In this document: piece by piece, positions 46,534-58,432 of the stretch
Position numbering within the stretch: position 1 is the first letter of the stretch
Layout of the letters: every line of letters starts with the position of its first letter
Notes under the pieces: model-generated
Databases searched by the model: none
The model's input: the letters and a program-made list of their open reading frames with translations, nothing else
Told to the model about the DNA's origin: nothing
DNA from: Aromatoleum petrolei
GTDB taxonomy: Bacteria > Pseudomonadota > Gammaproteobacteria > Burkholderiales > Rhodocyclaceae
DNA length: 64,000 nucleotides
Direction: 5' to 3'
NCBI RefSeq assembly: GCF_017894385.1
Contig: NZ_CP059560.1
Span: forward strand, 3,976,501-4,040,500
Program-made: the position numbers and the translations under genes

Positions 46534-47028
46534 TCAGACGATCTCGGCGCGTTCGATGATGACGTCTTCGACCGGCACGTCCTGGTGGAAGCCGCTCGAG
46601 CCGGTTTGGACCGCACGGATGCTGTTCACGACGTCCATGCCTTCCGTGACGCGGCCGAACACGCAGTAGCCCCAGCCCTGGATGTCCGGCGCGCGGAAAT
46701 TCAGGAAGTCGTTATCGACGACGTTGATGAAGAACTGGGCGCTGGCCGAGTGGGGGGCCTGGGTGCGGGCCATTGCGATCGTGCCCGTGAGGTTCTTCAG
46801 GCCGTTGTCGGCTTCGTTCTTGATCGGCTCGCGGGTAGGCTTCTGCTTCATGCCAGGCTCGAAACCGCCGCCTTGGATCATGAAGTTCTTGATCACGCGA
46901 TGGAAGATCGTGTTGTCGTAGTGGCCGGCGCTGACGTAGTCGAGAAAGTTCTTGACCGTTTCGGGGGCCTTGTCGGCATCCAGTTCGAGCGTGATTGTGC
47001 CGTGGTTCGTATGCAGTTTGACAGCCAT
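46534..47028 (-). CDS. ppiB: Cytoplasmic peptidyl-prolyl cis-trans isomerase (cyclophilin B)
   Basis: A 164-aa cyclophilin without signal peptide. Motifs [18 protein letters not shown] and [18 protein letters not shown] are those of bacterial PpiB. A GAGG signal precedes the ATG at 47028. It is paralogous to the next gene, which is periplasmic, 20 bp away. Confidence 0.95.
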   Translation of the reverse strand: MAVKLHTNHGTITLELDADKAPETVKNFLDYVSAGHYDNTIFHRVIKNFMIQGGGFEPGMKQKPTREPIKNEADNGLKNLTGTIAMARTQAPHSASAQFFINVVDNDFLNFRAPDIQGWGYCVFGRVTEGMDVVNSIRAVQTGSSGFHQDVPVEDVIIERAEIV

Positions 47029-47048
47029 TGAGGGCTCCTCGGGATTCG

Positions 47049-47627
47049 TTACTTGGATTGGCCGGTTTTCGCGGCCTCGATGAGGCGGACCGACTCGATG
47101 ATGACCGGTTCGGTCGGGACGTCGCGCATGCCACGAACGAGACCGGTGCGCGTCTTGCCTATCTTCTGGACCACGTCCATGCCGCTGCTCACCTTGCCGA
47201 ACACGGCGTAGCCCCAGCCGTCGCGCGAAGGATAGTCGAGGAAGCTGTTATCGACGAGGTTGATGAAGAACTGCGCCGTGGCAGAGTGGGGATCGGAGGT
47301 CCGTGCCATGGCGAGCGTCCCGGTTTCGTTGCGCAGCCCGTTCTTGGCCTCGTTCTGGATCGGTGCGCGAGTCGGTTTCTGATTCAGTGATCCATCGAAG
47401 CCTCCGCCCTGGATCATGAAACCATCGATGACTCGGTGAAAGATCGTGCCATTGTAGTGGCCGCTCTTCGCATATTCGAGGAAATTTTCGACCGACTTGG
47501 GAGCGTTATCGGCAAACAGCTCGAGGACGACCGTGCCCTGGTTGGTGCGCATCTCGACCATGGGATTGGCGGCCTGCGCGATGGCACAGCAGACGAAGAG
47601 AATCAGGCTTGTGAAAACGCGTTTCAT
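47049..47627 (-). CDS. ppiA: Periplasmic peptidyl-prolyl cis-trans isomerase (cyclophilin A)
   Basis: A 192-aa cyclophilin with a signal peptide ([20 protein letters not shown], cleavage near residue 20) and the core [15 protein letters not shown] and [18 protein letters not shown]. It catalyses proline isomerisation during periplasmic folding. It and ppiB probably arose by duplication and retargeting. Confidence 0.94.
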   Translation of the reverse strand: MKRVFTSLILFVCCAIAQAANPMVEMRTNQGTVVLELFADNAPKSVENFLEYAKSGHYNGTIFHRVIDGFMIQGGGFDGSLNQKPTRAPIQNEAKNGLRNETGTLAMARTSDPHSATAQFFINLVDNSFLDYPSRDGWGYAVFGKVSSGMDVVQKIGKTRTGLVRGMRDVPTEPVIIESVRLIEAAKTGQSK

Positions 47628-47665
47628 GGCGAGCTTCCGTTGAGGGGTGAATTTTGGGACGGCCG

Positions 47666-48871
47666 TCAGGCCTTGCCTTCATAGACGATCTTCCAGCGAC
47701 CGTCTTCCTTGAGCCAATACTGGCGCTTGCGTACGCGGTCGGACAGGTCGTCGCTGCGATAGTCCTGCTCGAAAGTCACGACGACGATATCGTCGCGCCC
47801 CGGATTACGGAACATGCTCAACTTGTCGAGACGCACCTTGATCCATTGGCGGCTTCGGGCAATCTTGCGTTTCTGTTCTGACCACTCAGCGAGATTCTGG
47901 GTGTCGCTGCGGAAGTCCTTGGAATAGTGGGAGAGGTAGCGGCTCACGTCCGCGGTCTTCTCCCAGTCGCGGCGCCAGTCCTCGATCGCGAGTTGCAGGT
48001 TACGGCGTTCGGTCTGCCAGTCGTCCAGTGACAGCCATTCGATCTCGTTGCTGATGATCACCGGCGTAAGACCGGGTTGGACGAAGTTCGATAGTTTAAG
48101 GAAGTCCTGATTCGCGAGTGTGACACAGCCCTCGGAAGAGAGCGGCGGACGAGCGTAGGTGTCGCTTGGGGTGCCGTGCAACCAGATTCCGTGTCCTGTG
48201 CGGCCGAGACGCCGATCCCACTCATTCGGGTAGTTGATCGGGAAGGCGCCGCTGCCGTACAGATCAGGCAGCTTGGCCTGTTCGATGAACGAGGTCACTT
48301 CGTAGACGCCGAGGGGAGTCTTGTTGTCGCCCTCGACGCGCTTGTCCGCGCCGGCCTTCCCGTGGCTGATGTAGTAGTCGGCGACGAAACGTGGCTTTCC
48401 GCCCTCATTGGCGTACACGTACAGGCGTGCACGCTTGGTGTCCACGACGACCGCGAAGCGCTGGTCCGGGCCCATCTGCAACAGGTAGCGTGGGATGTGA
48501 CGCGTCGCAGCGGGTCGTTCCCGATACGCGCGCAGGCGCGCAATCGCCTCGTCGCGCAGTCCGTTGACTCGTTCAGCTGGGGCCGACGCATTGCCGAACG
48601 TCGAGATCGGCTTGGAGCGTGCAAGCAGCAGGTCGCCCTTGATCAGATGGGCCAGGCGGAAATTCGGGTAGACATGCAGCAATTCGTCGGTGCGTTGGAG
48701 TGCCCTTTCGAGTCGGTTGGCTTCGATCTCCGTGAAGACGTATTCGAGCGATGCATCCGGGCCGGAGTCGGAGATGCCGAGCGGAGCAGGGGCCGCGGCA
48801 GCGGCGAGCGGCAGCGCCGCAGCGGCCAGTGTTGCGATCATTCGGACGAACCCATTTCGTCCGATTGTCAT
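47666..48871 (-). CDS. L,D-transpeptidase (YkuD domain) with C-terminal NTF2/Cds6-like domain
   Basis: The periplasmic enzyme would form 3-3 crosslinks in peptidoglycan or attach lipoproteins. The 401-aa protein starts with a signal peptide, and the next ~100 residues are helical. The YkuD core carries [19 protein letters not shown] and the catalytic [12 protein letters not shown]...SEGCVTL set with its Cys. The last ~120 residues end [13 protein letters not shown], an NTF2-like fold of the Cds6 C-terminal type. The ATG at 48871 has GGAGG nine bases upstream inside the end of the TPR gene; an ATG at 48880 overlapping that stop is an alternative. Confidence 0.88.
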   Translation of the reverse strand: MTIGRNGFVRMIATLAAAALPLAAAAAPAPLGISDSGPDASLEYVFTEIEANRLERALQRTDELLHVYPNFRLAHLIKGDLLLARSKPISTFGNASAPAERVNGLRDEAIARLRAYRERPAATRHIPRYLLQMGPDQRFAVVVDTKRARLYVYANEGGKPRFVADYYISHGKAGADKRVEGDNKTPLGVYEVTSFIEQAKLPDLYGSGAFPINYPNEWDRRLGRTGHGIWLHGTPSDTYARPPLSSEGCVTLANQDFLKLSNFVQPGLTPVIISNEIEWLSLDDWQTERRNLQLAIEDWRRDWEKTADVSRYLSHYSKDFRSDTQNLAEWSEQKRKIARSRQWIKVRLDKLSMFRNPGRDDIVVVTFEQDYRSDDLSDRVRKRQYWLKEDGRWKIVYEGKA

Positions 48872-48876
48872 GCCCT

Positions 48877-50028
48877 TCATCCTCCGACGCGCTCCTGGCG
48901 GATGCGCCACGAACCGTTACGTTTGACGAGTTCGAGCGTCTTGCTTGTGCTGGAACTGAAGCCCGCGGACTCGTATTTCTGGCGGAAGTGCACCGTTGCC
49001 ACTTGGCCGTCCACCTTGGCATCGGGTTTTTCGATGACGACAGCGATGCGGCCGGGTTTGGCAACGCGTTGCTCGCGCTCCTCTTCCCATGTCTTGCGGG
49101 ACACGCCACCCGGGGTGCGGAACTCCTTGTCGTAGAAACCGAGGTAAGCCTTCACGTCCTTACGTGACCAAGCCTTGGCCCAGGCTTCGACCGTCTGCAG
49201 CACCTCGTGCTCGGTGGCTGAGCTGGCTGCAGCAGCGGGTACCGGCTCCTGCGCTGCAGGGCGAGACGGCGCCGCAGGTGCGGGTGAAGCAGTCGGGGGT
49301 ACCGCCGCCGGGGCAGCGGCTGGAGCCGTGGCAGTAGCGGCCGGCTTGGCCGTAGGGGCCGCGGCCGGCGCTGAAGCTGCCGGTGTGGCAGTGGCCACCG
49401 GGGCTACGGCGGGCGCTGGAGCCGTTGCGGGCGTGGCGGCAGGGGCGGCAGGGGCGGATGCGGGCACGGTGCGCGTCTGCGCGCCCTGTGCAGCGGTACG
49501 GGTTTTGGAGCCGGAGGACATCATCTCGCGGATCAGCGCGAGCTTGGACTGCGCCGCCGCGTTGGCCGAGTCGAGCTGCAGTGCCTTGTCATAGGCCTGA
49601 CTTGCCAGGCGCGCGTAGACGTCGCCGAGGTTCTCGTGCGCGGTGGCATAGCTTGGGTGGGTGCGAATTGCCATTTCCAGGGCCGAGCGCGCCTTGTCGT
49701 ATTGGCGCTGCTGGGCGTAAAGCACAGCGAGGTTGTTGTAGGGCTCGGGCAGTTCGGGGAAGTCTTCGGTTAGCTTCTGAAATACCGCGACCGCCTCATC
49801 CGGGCGGTTCAGCTCGGTGAGTGCGATGCCCTTGAGGAAGCGCGCCTGCGGTTCCTTGGCATTTCCGGCGAGTACCCGGTCGGCCATTGCCAGTGCCTGC
49901 GTGTGCTGGCCCTGATTGACCAGCGTTTGAATTTGGGCGACGTTGTCGGCCGCCTGCAGCAGCGGAGCCGCGCCGAGACCGACGATGAGGGCCAACACGG
50001 CCAGGGCGGAATTGGGGCGCATCTTCAT
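48877..50028 (-). CDS. TPR protein with C-terminal NTF2/Cds6-like domain
   Basis: The 383-aa protein has a signal peptide ending in LLQAAD, three to four TPR repeats (about residues 30-160, for example EPYNNLAVLYAQQRQYDKARS), and a 100-residue Ala/Pro linker. Its C-terminal domain resembles that of its L,D-transpeptidase neighbour (TVEAWAKAWSRKDVKAYLGFY, WRIRQERVGG). The start at 50028 (MKMRPNS) is chosen for the signal peptide. The shared terminal domain and five-base gap to the transpeptidase suggest a common periplasmic function, perhaps peptidoglycan remodelling. Confidence 0.8.
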   Translation of the reverse strand: MKMRPNSALAVLALIVGLGAAPLLQAADNVAQIQTLVNQGQHTQALAMADRVLAGNAKEPQARFLKGIALTELNRPDEAVAVFQKLTEDFPELPEPYNNLAVLYAQQRQYDKARSALEMAIRTHPSYATAHENLGDVYARLASQAYDKALQLDSANAAAQSKLALIREMMSSGSKTRTAAQGAQTRTVPASAPAAPAATPATAPAPAVAPVATATPAASAPAAAPTAKPAATATAPAAAPAAVPPTASPAPAAPSRPAAQEPVPAAAASSATEHEVLQTVEAWAKAWSRKDVKAYLGFYDKEFRTPGGVSRKTWEEEREQRVAKPGRIAVVIEKPDAKVDGQVATVHFRQKYESAGFSSSTSKTLELVKRNGSWRIRQERVGG

Positions 50029-50232
50029 TGTGTTAGAATCGGACGGTTTGCGTTGATCCACGCGGATTTAGCGCGACATTCTATCAAATAACGGAAGCTG
50101 CATCACGGCGGGGTGTTCGCCTCGGCGCGCACGCTGAGGGGCCCGCTGTGCTTTCCGGATCGTGGCGGCGCTGCGTGAGGAGACGATGTCCCATCGAATG
50201 CTGTCCTTCTGCGCAGCCTTGCGGAAAATGCC

Positions 50233-51615
50233 ATGCTTCAGATTCACAACTCATTGACGCGAAAAAAAGAAATTTTTGCCCCGATCGAGCCTGGAAAGGT
50301 TCGGATGTATGTATGCGGCATGACTGTGTATGATTTTTGCCATCTCGGCCATGCTCGTGTAATGGTTGTGTTCGACATGGTTGCGCGCTGGCTGCGCGCG
50401 AGTGGGTTCGATCTCGTTTATGTCAGAAACATTACGGACATCGATGACAAAATCATTCGTCGTGCGAGCGAAAACGGCGAATCGATCCGTGTGCTGACCG
50501 ATCGCTTCATCGCCGCAATGCACGAAGACGCCGACGCGCTCGGCGTGCTGCGGCCCGACCACGAGCCGCGCGCGACGGAGTATGTGGGGCAGATGCAGTC
50601 CCTGATCGAGCGCCTTCATCACAAGGGGCTCGCATACGTTGCCGAGAATCGCGACGTATGCTATTCGGTGCGCAAGTTCGACGGCTACGGCAAGCTTTCG
50701 GGCAAGTCGCTCGACGAGCTGCGTGCAGGGGAGCGCGTGGAGATCGCCGGCGAGAAGCAGGATCCTCTCGATTTCGTGCTGTGGAAGCATGCGCGCATTG
50801 AGGAGCCTGCCGAGGTGAAGTGGGCGTCGCCTTGGGGCGAGGGGCGTCCAGGCTGGCACATCGAGTGCTCCGCGATGAGTTCGGACCTGCTGGGTGATCA
50901 TTTCGACATTCATGGCGGCGGGCAGGATCTTCAGTTTCCCCACCACGAGAACGAGATCGCGCAGTCGGAGGGGGCGCACGGTCACACCTTCGTCAACTAC
51001 TGGATGCACAACGGCTTCGTCCGCGTCGACGACGAGAAGATGTCCAAATCGCTCGGGAATTTCTTCACGATTCGTGATGTGCTGAAGAAGTACGACGCGG
51101 AAGTGGTGCGCTTCTTTATTCTCCGCGCGCACTATCGCAGCCCGCTCAATTATTCGGACGCTCATCTCGAGGATGCGCGTCAATCGCTCACGCGCTTGTA
51201 TACGGCGCTGCGAAACGTCGCGCCGGCGGACGTGGCCGTCGATTGGGAGGAGGCGCACGCGCGGCGCTTCCGTGAGGCGATGGACGACGACTTCAATACT
51301 GCCGAGGCCGTTGCCGTACTGTTCGATCTCGCGAACGAGGCGAACCGCGGCGGCTCGGCGGCCATGGCAGCGCAGCTGAAGGGCTTGGGCGGGGTGCTGG
51401 GCTTGCTCGGCCGCGATCCGGTGGCCTTCCTCCAGGGGCGGGCTGCGGAGGCGGGGAGTGACGAGGCCGGCGAGATCGAGGCCTTGATCGAACAGCGCGC
51501 GCAGGCGAAGAAGGCGAGGAATTTTGCCGAGGCGGACCGTATCCGTGCCGATCTGCTGGCACGCGGCATCGCACTCGAGGATACGTCGCAGGGAACCCTG
51601 TGGCGGCGCGCCTGA
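50233..51615 (+). CDS. cysS: Cysteinyl-tRNA synthetase
   Basis: A class I synthetase of 460 aa, with the zinc-ligand Cys28 (YVCGMTVYD), HLGH (37-40), the [10 protein letters not shown] zinc motif and KMSKS at 269-273. The ATG at 50233 begins [15 protein letters not shown]. It stands between the divergent TPR gene and the convergent dnaJ. Confidence 0.97.
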   Translation: MLQIHNSLTRKKEIFAPIEPGKVRMYVCGMTVYDFCHLGHARVMVVFDMVARWLRASGFDLVYVRNITDIDDKIIRRASENGESIRVLTDRFIAAMHEDADALGVLRPDHEPRATEYVGQMQSLIERLHHKGLAYVAENRDVCYSVRKFDGYGKLSGKSLDELRAGERVEIAGEKQDPLDFVLWKHARIEEPAEVKWASPWGEGRPGWHIECSAMSSDLLGDHFDIHGGGQDLQFPHHENEIAQSEGAHGHTFVNYWMHNGFVRVDDEKMSKSLGNFFTIRDVLKKYDAEVVRFFILRAHYRSPLNYSDAHLEDARQSLTRLYTALRNVAPADVAVDWEEAHARRFREAMDDDFNTAEAVAVLFDLANEANRGGSAAMAAQLKGLGGVLGLLGRDPVAFLQGRAAEAGSDEAGEIEALIEQRAQAKKARNFAEADRIRADLLARGIALEDTSQGTLWRRA

Positions 51616-51625
51616 ACGCCTGAGC

Positions 51626-51659
51626 CCTTTTTGCGCCCGTGTTACCGGGCGCAAAAAGG
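51626..51659. terminator. Long hairpin between convergent cysS and dnaJ
   Basis: A 14-bp perfect stem (51626-51639 with 51646-51659) and 6-nt loop. The T-run lies in the 5' arm rather than after the stem, so on either strand it is not a textbook intrinsic terminator, though the position between convergent genes suggests that role. Confidence 0.6.
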
Positions 51660-51725
51660 CGAATTCGGGCGATACCGGATTGGCCGCAGCGCAGTCTGTG
51701 CACCGCAGCCAATCCGTTCGCGGCA

Positions 51726-52853
51726 TCATCCGCCGAAGAACTCCTTCACCTTGTCCATCCAGGATTTGGCCTTGGGGTTGTGGCGATCGGCGTCGCCGCG
51801 CGACACTTCCTCGAAGTCCCGCAGCAGTTCTTTCTGACGCTCGGTGAGGTTTACCGGCGTCTCGACAACGACGTGGCACATCAGGTCGCCGTGCGCCTGC
51901 GAGCGTACGTTGCGGATGCCTTTGCCACGCAGGCGGAAGACCCGCCCACTCTGGGTCTCGGCCGGGATCTTGAGGCGCGCCATGCCCTCCAGTGTCGGAA
52001 TCTCGATCTCGCCACCCAGCGCGGCCGTGGTGAAACTGATCGGCATTTCGCAATGCAGATCGTCATTTTCGCGTTGGAACACCGAGTGCTGGCGGATGTG
52101 GATCTCGACGTAGAGGTCGCCGGGGGGGCCACCATTGACGCCGGGCTCGCCGTGGCCGGCGTGGCGCAGGCGCATGCCTTCGTCTATACCAGCAGGAATC
52201 TTCACTTCGAGCGTCTTCTGGCGCTTCACGCGACCGGCGCCGCCGCAGTCGCGGCAAGGGTCGGGGATGATGCGGCCGGTGCCGTGGCACTTCGGGCAGG
52301 TCTGCTGGATCGAGAAGAAGCCTTGCTGGATGCGCACCTGGCCAGCGCCGCCGCAGGTGGGGCAGGGCTTGGGTTGCGTGCCGGGCTTTGCGCCGCTGCC
52401 GTGGCAGGTGTCGCACTCTTCGACGGTCGGGATGCGGATCGTCTTCTCTGCGCCGCGTGCGGCTTCCTCGAGCGAGATCTCGAGGTTGTAGCGCAGGTCG
52501 GCGCCGCGGTAGACATTTGAGCGGCCGCGACCTCCGCCTCCGCCGAAGATGTCGCCGAAGATGTCGGAGAACGCGTCGGCAAAGCCGTCGAAGCCCTGGC
52601 CGCCTGGCCCCGGGCCGGCTGAGGGATCGACGCCGGCGTGGCCGTAACGATCGTATGCGCCGCGCTTTTGTGCGTCGGAGAGGATCTCGTAGGCTTCCTT
52701 GCCCTCCTTGAATTTCTCCTCGGCTTCCTTGTTGTCCGGATTGCGGTCCGGATGGTGTTTCATGGCCAGCTTGCGGTAGGCCTTCTTGATTTCGTCGTCC
52801 GTGGCGTCGCGATTGACCCCAAGTACGTCGTAGTAATCCCGTTTCGTTGCCAT
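51726..52853 (-). CDS. dnaJ: Chaperone DnaJ
   Basis: The Hsp40 co-chaperone of DnaK. The 375-aa protein has a J domain with HPD at 34-36, a Gly/Phe region (about 75-115), four CxxCxGxG zinc repeats ([32 protein letters not shown]) and the substrate-binding C-terminal domain. The ATG at 52853 follows ACAGGAA. It is the third gene of grpE-dnaK-dnaJ. Confidence 0.97.
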   Translation of the reverse strand: MATKRDYYDVLGVNRDATDDEIKKAYRKLAMKHHPDRNPDNKEAEEKFKEGKEAYEILSDAQKRGAYDRYGHAGVDPSAGPGPGGQGFDGFADAFSDIFGDIFGGGGGRGRSNVYRGADLRYNLEISLEEAARGAEKTIRIPTVEECDTCHGSGAKPGTQPKPCPTCGGAGQVRIQQGFFSIQQTCPKCHGTGRIIPDPCRDCGGAGRVKRQKTLEVKIPAGIDEGMRLRHAGHGEPGVNGGPPGDLYVEIHIRQHSVFQRENDDLHCEMPISFTTAALGGEIEIPTLEGMARLKIPAETQSGRVFRLRGKGIRNVRSQAHGDLMCHVVVETPVNLTERQKELLRDFEEVSRGDADRHNPKAKSWMDKVKEFFGG

Positions 52854-52903
52854 TTCCTGTCGCTCAGGCTGGGGCGGCCGCGCGGACCGCCCTGTCATGC
52901 AAA

Positions 52904-52945
52904 GGCCGAGCCTGCCGGAAGTGCTCCTCCGGCGTCGGCTCGGCC
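52904..52945 (-). other. Hairpin between dnaK and dnaJ
   Basis: GGCCGAGCC (52904-52912) pairs with GGCTCGGCC (52937-52945), and the inner GCCGGA/TCCGGC extends the stem. There is no T-tract. In the dnaK-to-dnaJ direction it could reduce read-through or stabilise dnaK mRNA, giving more DnaK than DnaJ. Confidence 0.5.
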
Positions 52946-52969
52946 ATCATCTCGCCGCCCGGCGAGCGA

Positions 52970-54901
<1,932 letters not shown>

Positions 54902-54985
54902 GTCAGTTCCTTTCGTTTTGGGGAAGCCGGGGAGGCGGATGGTTCGCTCCGCCAGCGGCCGGCTTGCCGGATTGTGCTGTCAGTT

Positions 54986-55013
54986 ATTTAGGGGTGCAGT
55001 CGTCGATTTCAAG
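54986..55013 (-). promoter_or_regulatory. Sigma-32 (heat-shock) promoter upstream of dnaK
   Basis: Reading leftward: CTTGAAA (55013-55007), a 12-bp spacer and CCCCTAAAT (54994-54986), close to the sigma-32 pattern CTTGAAA-N11-16-CCCCATnT. It lies in the grpE-dnaK gap about 85 bp before the dnaK ATG. No CIRCE-type inverted repeat is seen nearby. Confidence 0.85.
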
Positions 55014-55023
55014 GGGGGCCAAC

Positions 55024-55602
55024 TCAGGCGCTCTTGCCCTTGCAAACGGTCACCATGGCAGGACGCAGCACGCGCTCATGCAGCAGGTAGCCCTTCTGCA
55101 GTACGTTCACTACGGTGTTTGCCTCACCTTCCGCCTCGACCATCGCGATGGCCTGGTGGCGGTTGGGGTCGAACTTGCTGCCTACCGGGTTTTCCTCGGT
55201 CACGCCGGCGGACTGGAACGCCGATGCGAGCTGCTTCAGGGTCAGTTCGACTCCTTCGCGCAGGCTTTCGATGGTCTGATTCTCGGTCGCCACGGCGGCT
55301 TCGAGGCTGTCCTTGACCGGCAGCATCGCATTCGCGAATTTCTCCGCCGCGAATTTCGAAGCCTTTGCAATGTCTTCCTGTGCGCGTCGACGGATGTTTT
55401 CGGCCTCGGCCTTCGCGCGCAGCCAGGCATCGTGATGCTCGGCGGCCTTCAGTTCCGCCTGCCGCAACGATTCCTCCAGGCTGGGCATCGAGTCGCCCGC
55501 GCGTTCATCGGCCGCTTCGCCTCGCGGGGCGTCGCCGGATTGTCCAGTGGGGGCCTGCAGCAGCTCTTCGGGGACCTCGGCGGAGGGCTTGTTATCCTGC
55601 AT
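55024..55602 (-). CDS. grpE: Nucleotide exchange factor GrpE
   Basis: GrpE releases ADP from DnaK. The 192-aa protein has an acidic, disordered start, a long helix (about residues 45-90, [20 protein letters not shown]) and the C-terminal beta domain ([30 protein letters not shown]). The ATG at 55602 ([10 protein letters not shown]) follows GGAG; the frame is open 70 codons further but crosses the heat-shock promoter. Confidence 0.97.
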   Translation of the reverse strand: MQDNKPSAEVPEELLQAPTGQSGDAPRGEAADERAGDSMPSLEESLRQAELKAAEHHDAWLRAKAEAENIRRRAQEDIAKASKFAAEKFANAMLPVKDSLEAAVATENQTIESLREGVELTLKQLASAFQSAGVTEENPVGSKFDPNRHQAIAMVEAEGEANTVVNVLQKGYLLHERVLRPAMVTVCKGKSA

Positions 55603-55637
55603 GGGGTGGAGCTCCGTATGTTCGTTCGACGGGCGGA

Positions 55638-55665
55638 ACATGGGGGCTGGTCTCGTTGTTTCAAG
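55638..55665 (-). promoter_or_regulatory. Sigma-32 (heat-shock) promoter upstream of grpE
   Basis: Reading leftward: CTTGAAA (55665-55659), a 13-bp spacer and CCCCATGT (55645-55638), an essentially perfect sigma-32 promoter. Transcription would start about 30 nt before the grpE ATG. Confidence 0.92.
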
Positions 55666-55774
55666 GGCTTGGTTACAAATAGTTCGCCGGGTTGCCGATG
55701 CGCACCCGCGTGTGTCAGGATTCAATCGCGCGCGGTACCAGACGGAGGCGCGGGAGGCCGGGGTCGGACCAGAC

Positions 55775-57136
55775 ATGAGCGAGATGCCGCTGACAATCGG
55801 GAAGTACCGCATCGTGAAGGAGGTGGGGCGCGGTGCGACGGCGGTCGTCTATATGGCGGAGTCCGCCGATTGGCCGGTGCCCGTCGCCCTCAAGCTGATT
55901 CGATTCAGCGACAAGTCTAAGGACGAGTCGAAGTGGAACCGGCGCCTACTGAAGCTCCTCAAGGCGGAAAGGGCCGTCTCGACGCGTCTGGATCATCCGC
56001 ACATCATCCACGTGCATGACGTCGTGATCGAGGCCGAACAGGCCTACGTGGTCATGGAGTATTTTCAAGGCGAATCGCTTGAGCGCTATTGCAGCTTCGA
56101 GCGCATGCTGCCGGTTCACCGGGCGATCGGGATCGTGTTCAAGTGCTGCATGGCGCTCGATTACGCCTATCGCCAAGGTATCGTCCATCGTGACATCAAG
56201 CCTGCGAACATCCTCGTCGACGACCAGGACAACGTGAAGATCACCGACTTCGGCCTTGCGTTGAACATAAGCAAGAAGGTGGAGTCGGACTCGACCTTCA
56301 TCATGGGGGTCGGGTCCCCCGCCTACATGAGCCCGGAGCAGATCAAGGGCTATCAGCTCAACCAGAAGACGGATCTTTATTCGCTCGGGGTCGTACTGTT
56401 CAATCTGCTCACCGGACGCCTGCCGTTCCGGGCGAGCAATCCGGCCCAGCTGATCTACAAGATCATCAATGCGGATCCACCGCGCGTCTCGCAACTCAAT
56501 CCAGAACTGCCCGAGCAGATGGATGCGGTGATCCGCAAGGCGCTCGAAAAGGATCTGTATTCGCGCTACAAGAATGGTGCCGAGTTCGCGAAGGATCTGT
56601 CGGCGGTGCGCTACCAGCTGGTGGACGACACCTACGTGCCGCCCGATACCAGCCGTTTTTCGCAGTTGCGCAAGCTGGTTTGCTTCACGGAGTTCGACGA
56701 CATCGAGCTGTGGGAGGTGCTGCGCATTTCGGCGTGGCGTGTCGTCGACTGCGGGACGGCATTGATTCGCGAGGGGGACGCGGACCAGCGTTTCGGCGTT
56801 GTCGTCGAGGGCGAGATCGAGGTGTCGGTTGAAGGGCGGCGCGTGAGCCGGGTCGGTGCGGGCGAGGTGTTCGGCGAGATCGCGTGGCTCGACAGCACTC
56901 GGCACCGGCACATGACGACCGTGACCTCGGTAAGCCCGACGACCTATCTCGAGGTCAATCCTTCAGCGCTGGCTCTCGCGACGGACGAACTGCGCGAGCT
57001 GTTCCGGACCATGCTGGCGACGATTGCCGTCCGTCGTCTCGGCGAGGCGCTGCGCGAGCTCTCGGTCGACGGCGAGCCGGCCACGGCGAGCAAGTTCACA
57101 GCCTCCGGGCTCGACCTGCAACTCGTAGAGGACTGA
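55775..57136 (+). CDS. Serine/threonine protein kinase fused to a cyclic-nucleotide-binding-like domain
   Basis: The 453-aa protein has an intact Hanks-type kinase at about residues 8-285: glycine loop GRGATAVVY, Lys40 in [12 protein letters not shown] with Asp140, DFG at 158-160, and [11 protein letters not shown] cNMP-binding (Crp-like) domain follows at about 300-425 with [13 protein letters not shown] and an Arg-containing phosphate-cassette region ([10 protein letters not shown]). No membrane span or PASTA repeat is present, so it is cytoplasmic. The architecture suggests kinase activity gated by a nucleotide. It is divergent from grpE, whose heat-shock promoter lies between them. The start at 55775 is the first Met that opens the kinase domain; upstream codons overlap grpE. 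Confidence 0.88.
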   Translation: MSEMPLTIGKYRIVKEVGRGATAVVYMAESADWPVPVALKLIRFSDKSKDESKWNRRLLKLLKAERAVSTRLDHPHIIHVHDVVIEAEQAYVVMEYFQGESLERYCSFERMLPVHRAIGIVFKCCMALDYAYRQGIVHRDIKPANILVDDQDNVKITDFGLALNISKKVESDSTFIMGVGSPAYMSPEQIKGYQLNQKTDLYSLGVVLFNLLTGRLPFRASNPAQLIYKIINADPPRVSQLNPELPEQMDAVIRKALEKDLYSRYKNGAEFAKDLSAVRYQLVDDTYVPPDTSRFSQLRKLVCFTEFDDIELWEVLRISAWRVVDCGTALIREGDADQRFGVVVEGEIEVSVEGRRVSRVGAGEVFGEIAWLDSTRHRHMTTVTSVSPTTYLEVNPSALALATDELRELFRTMLATIAVRRLGEALRELSVDGEPATASKFTASGLDLQLVED

Positions 57137-57155
57137 CGCGCGGATTCCGGCCGCC

Positions 57156-58220
57156 CTACACGCTGAGGTCGATCTGGCTCACTGTGCCGGTGGTGCCGTC
57201 CTCACGTACGTAGAGGCCGGTCGAGCGCATCTCGCCAAGCGTGTCGTTTGCCGCGCCACGCAGCGCGAACGGAGTGGCGACGCGCCCGAGGTAGAGTGCA
57301 CCGACCCCCGCTTCGGTTGCCGTCACGACGCTGCCAGCGCCATCGACGGCCGGCATCCAGACGCGCAGATCGCCGAAATTTGCGTCGCCTTCATCAATCC
57401 AGCCGCTGCCGTCGGTGTCGAGGCCTGCCAGTTCCGTGAATCCGTCCCCGGTGGTCGGGCCGAAGAGCTCGCGGCCGTCATCGATGCGCCCGTTCCGATT
57501 GCGGTCGATGGCAAGGTAGCCACGCCCGCCGCTAAGCATCGGTACGTTCTCGGCCTGTCCGTCGGCGTCCAGGTCGAAGGAGAAGCGCACGTCCGACAGC
57601 TGGGCCGACGTGCCGGCAAAATCCAGCACCAGGGGATCCTTCACGCGTGCGTCGCCAAGACGGACTTGAATGCTAGAAGTTTCCGTGTAAGCACGTTCCA
57701 TCTCGAGTTGAAGGGCGAAGTCAATTTCGTGGCCGTCGGCGGTCCTTACGACTCCCTTAGCCTCGAAACGTGTGAATTCGTATTCCTCGGACACGGAGCG
57801 AAAGTCATACTCGATCCCGAATCCCGCTCGCCCTGGAGTATCACCTCGGCGGCCTGCCGCCGGCGGCGGCTCGACGAGTGACGGCATAGCCTCGTCGGCG
57901 CGGAAATCTTCCGGCTGCAGTGTGCGGATGGCCCGCCCCGTCAGTGCCTCGACCAGGTGCTTGAGGAAGCGGAACCGCGGGTCGAGGCCGTCGTCGGCGG
58001 AATCGTTATCCGCAGCTTCGGCCTCCTGGGCCGCTCGGGCATCCCGGGAAATCTCTACTTCCGGTCGCGCACGGGTGCGTGCTGCGGAGCCGAGGCCATT
58101 ATTCCGCCCTGCGCCGGCGGGCCGCTCGCCGATCCACATCTCGAGCCGCTCCGAAACCTCGCGGCGACTGAAGGAGAGATGCGCTGCCCGCAACTGCACG
58201 TCTGCCGATGCAATCTTCAT
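57156..58220 (-). CDS. Protein of unknown function with EF-hand-like Asp-rich loops
   Basis: The 354-aa protein begins MKIASADVQLRAAHLSFSRR. I recall similar starts in uncharacterised proteobacterial proteins, but no function is known to me. Its second half has calcium-type loops: DLDADGQAE at about 216-224, DRNRNGRIDDGRELFG at 239-254, and DTDGSGWIDEGDANF at 268-282. No signal peptide or membrane span is visible. AGGGGA precedes the ATG at 58220. It is convergent with the kinase gene, 19 bp apart. Calcium binding is an inference from the loops. Confidence 0.75.
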   Translation of the reverse strand: MKIASADVQLRAAHLSFSRREVSERLEMWIGERPAGAGRNNGLGSAARTRARPEVEISRDARAAQEAEAADNDSADDGLDPRFRFLKHLVEALTGRAIRTLQPEDFRADEAMPSLVEPPPAAGRRGDTPGRAGFGIEYDFRSVSEEYEFTRFEAKGVVRTADGHEIDFALQLEMERAYTETSSIQVRLGDARVKDPLVLDFAGTSAQLSDVRFSFDLDADGQAENVPMLSGGRGYLAIDRNRNGRIDDGRELFGPTTGDGFTELAGLDTDGSGWIDEGDANFGDLRVWMPAVDGAGSVVTATEAGVGALYLGRVATPFALRGAANDTLGEMRSTGLYVREDGTTGTVSQIDLSV

Positions 58221-58432
58221 GACGGTCCCCTGCGACCCACTTAACCGCAGGTTTTTACGGCAGAATTCGGTAAAACTTGAGTTCGGAAGCAAAAGACGGG
58301 AGACGTTCGCGCGCGGACTCCTGCGTGGCTGCAAGGCCCTCGACCTTCAAGTCGCCACTGGCCGCTGGCATGAGCATCAGGCCGGGGCATTCAGCTGAGC
58401 ACGCGCGGCGAGTTTGAGTGGCGGACTTGTCG

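Noticed and set aside
54902..55774. CIRCE operators (HrcA sites) before grpE and dnaK
   Set aside because: I looked for the TTAGCACTC/GAGTGCTAA inverted repeat and did not find it; the promoters present are of sigma-32 type.
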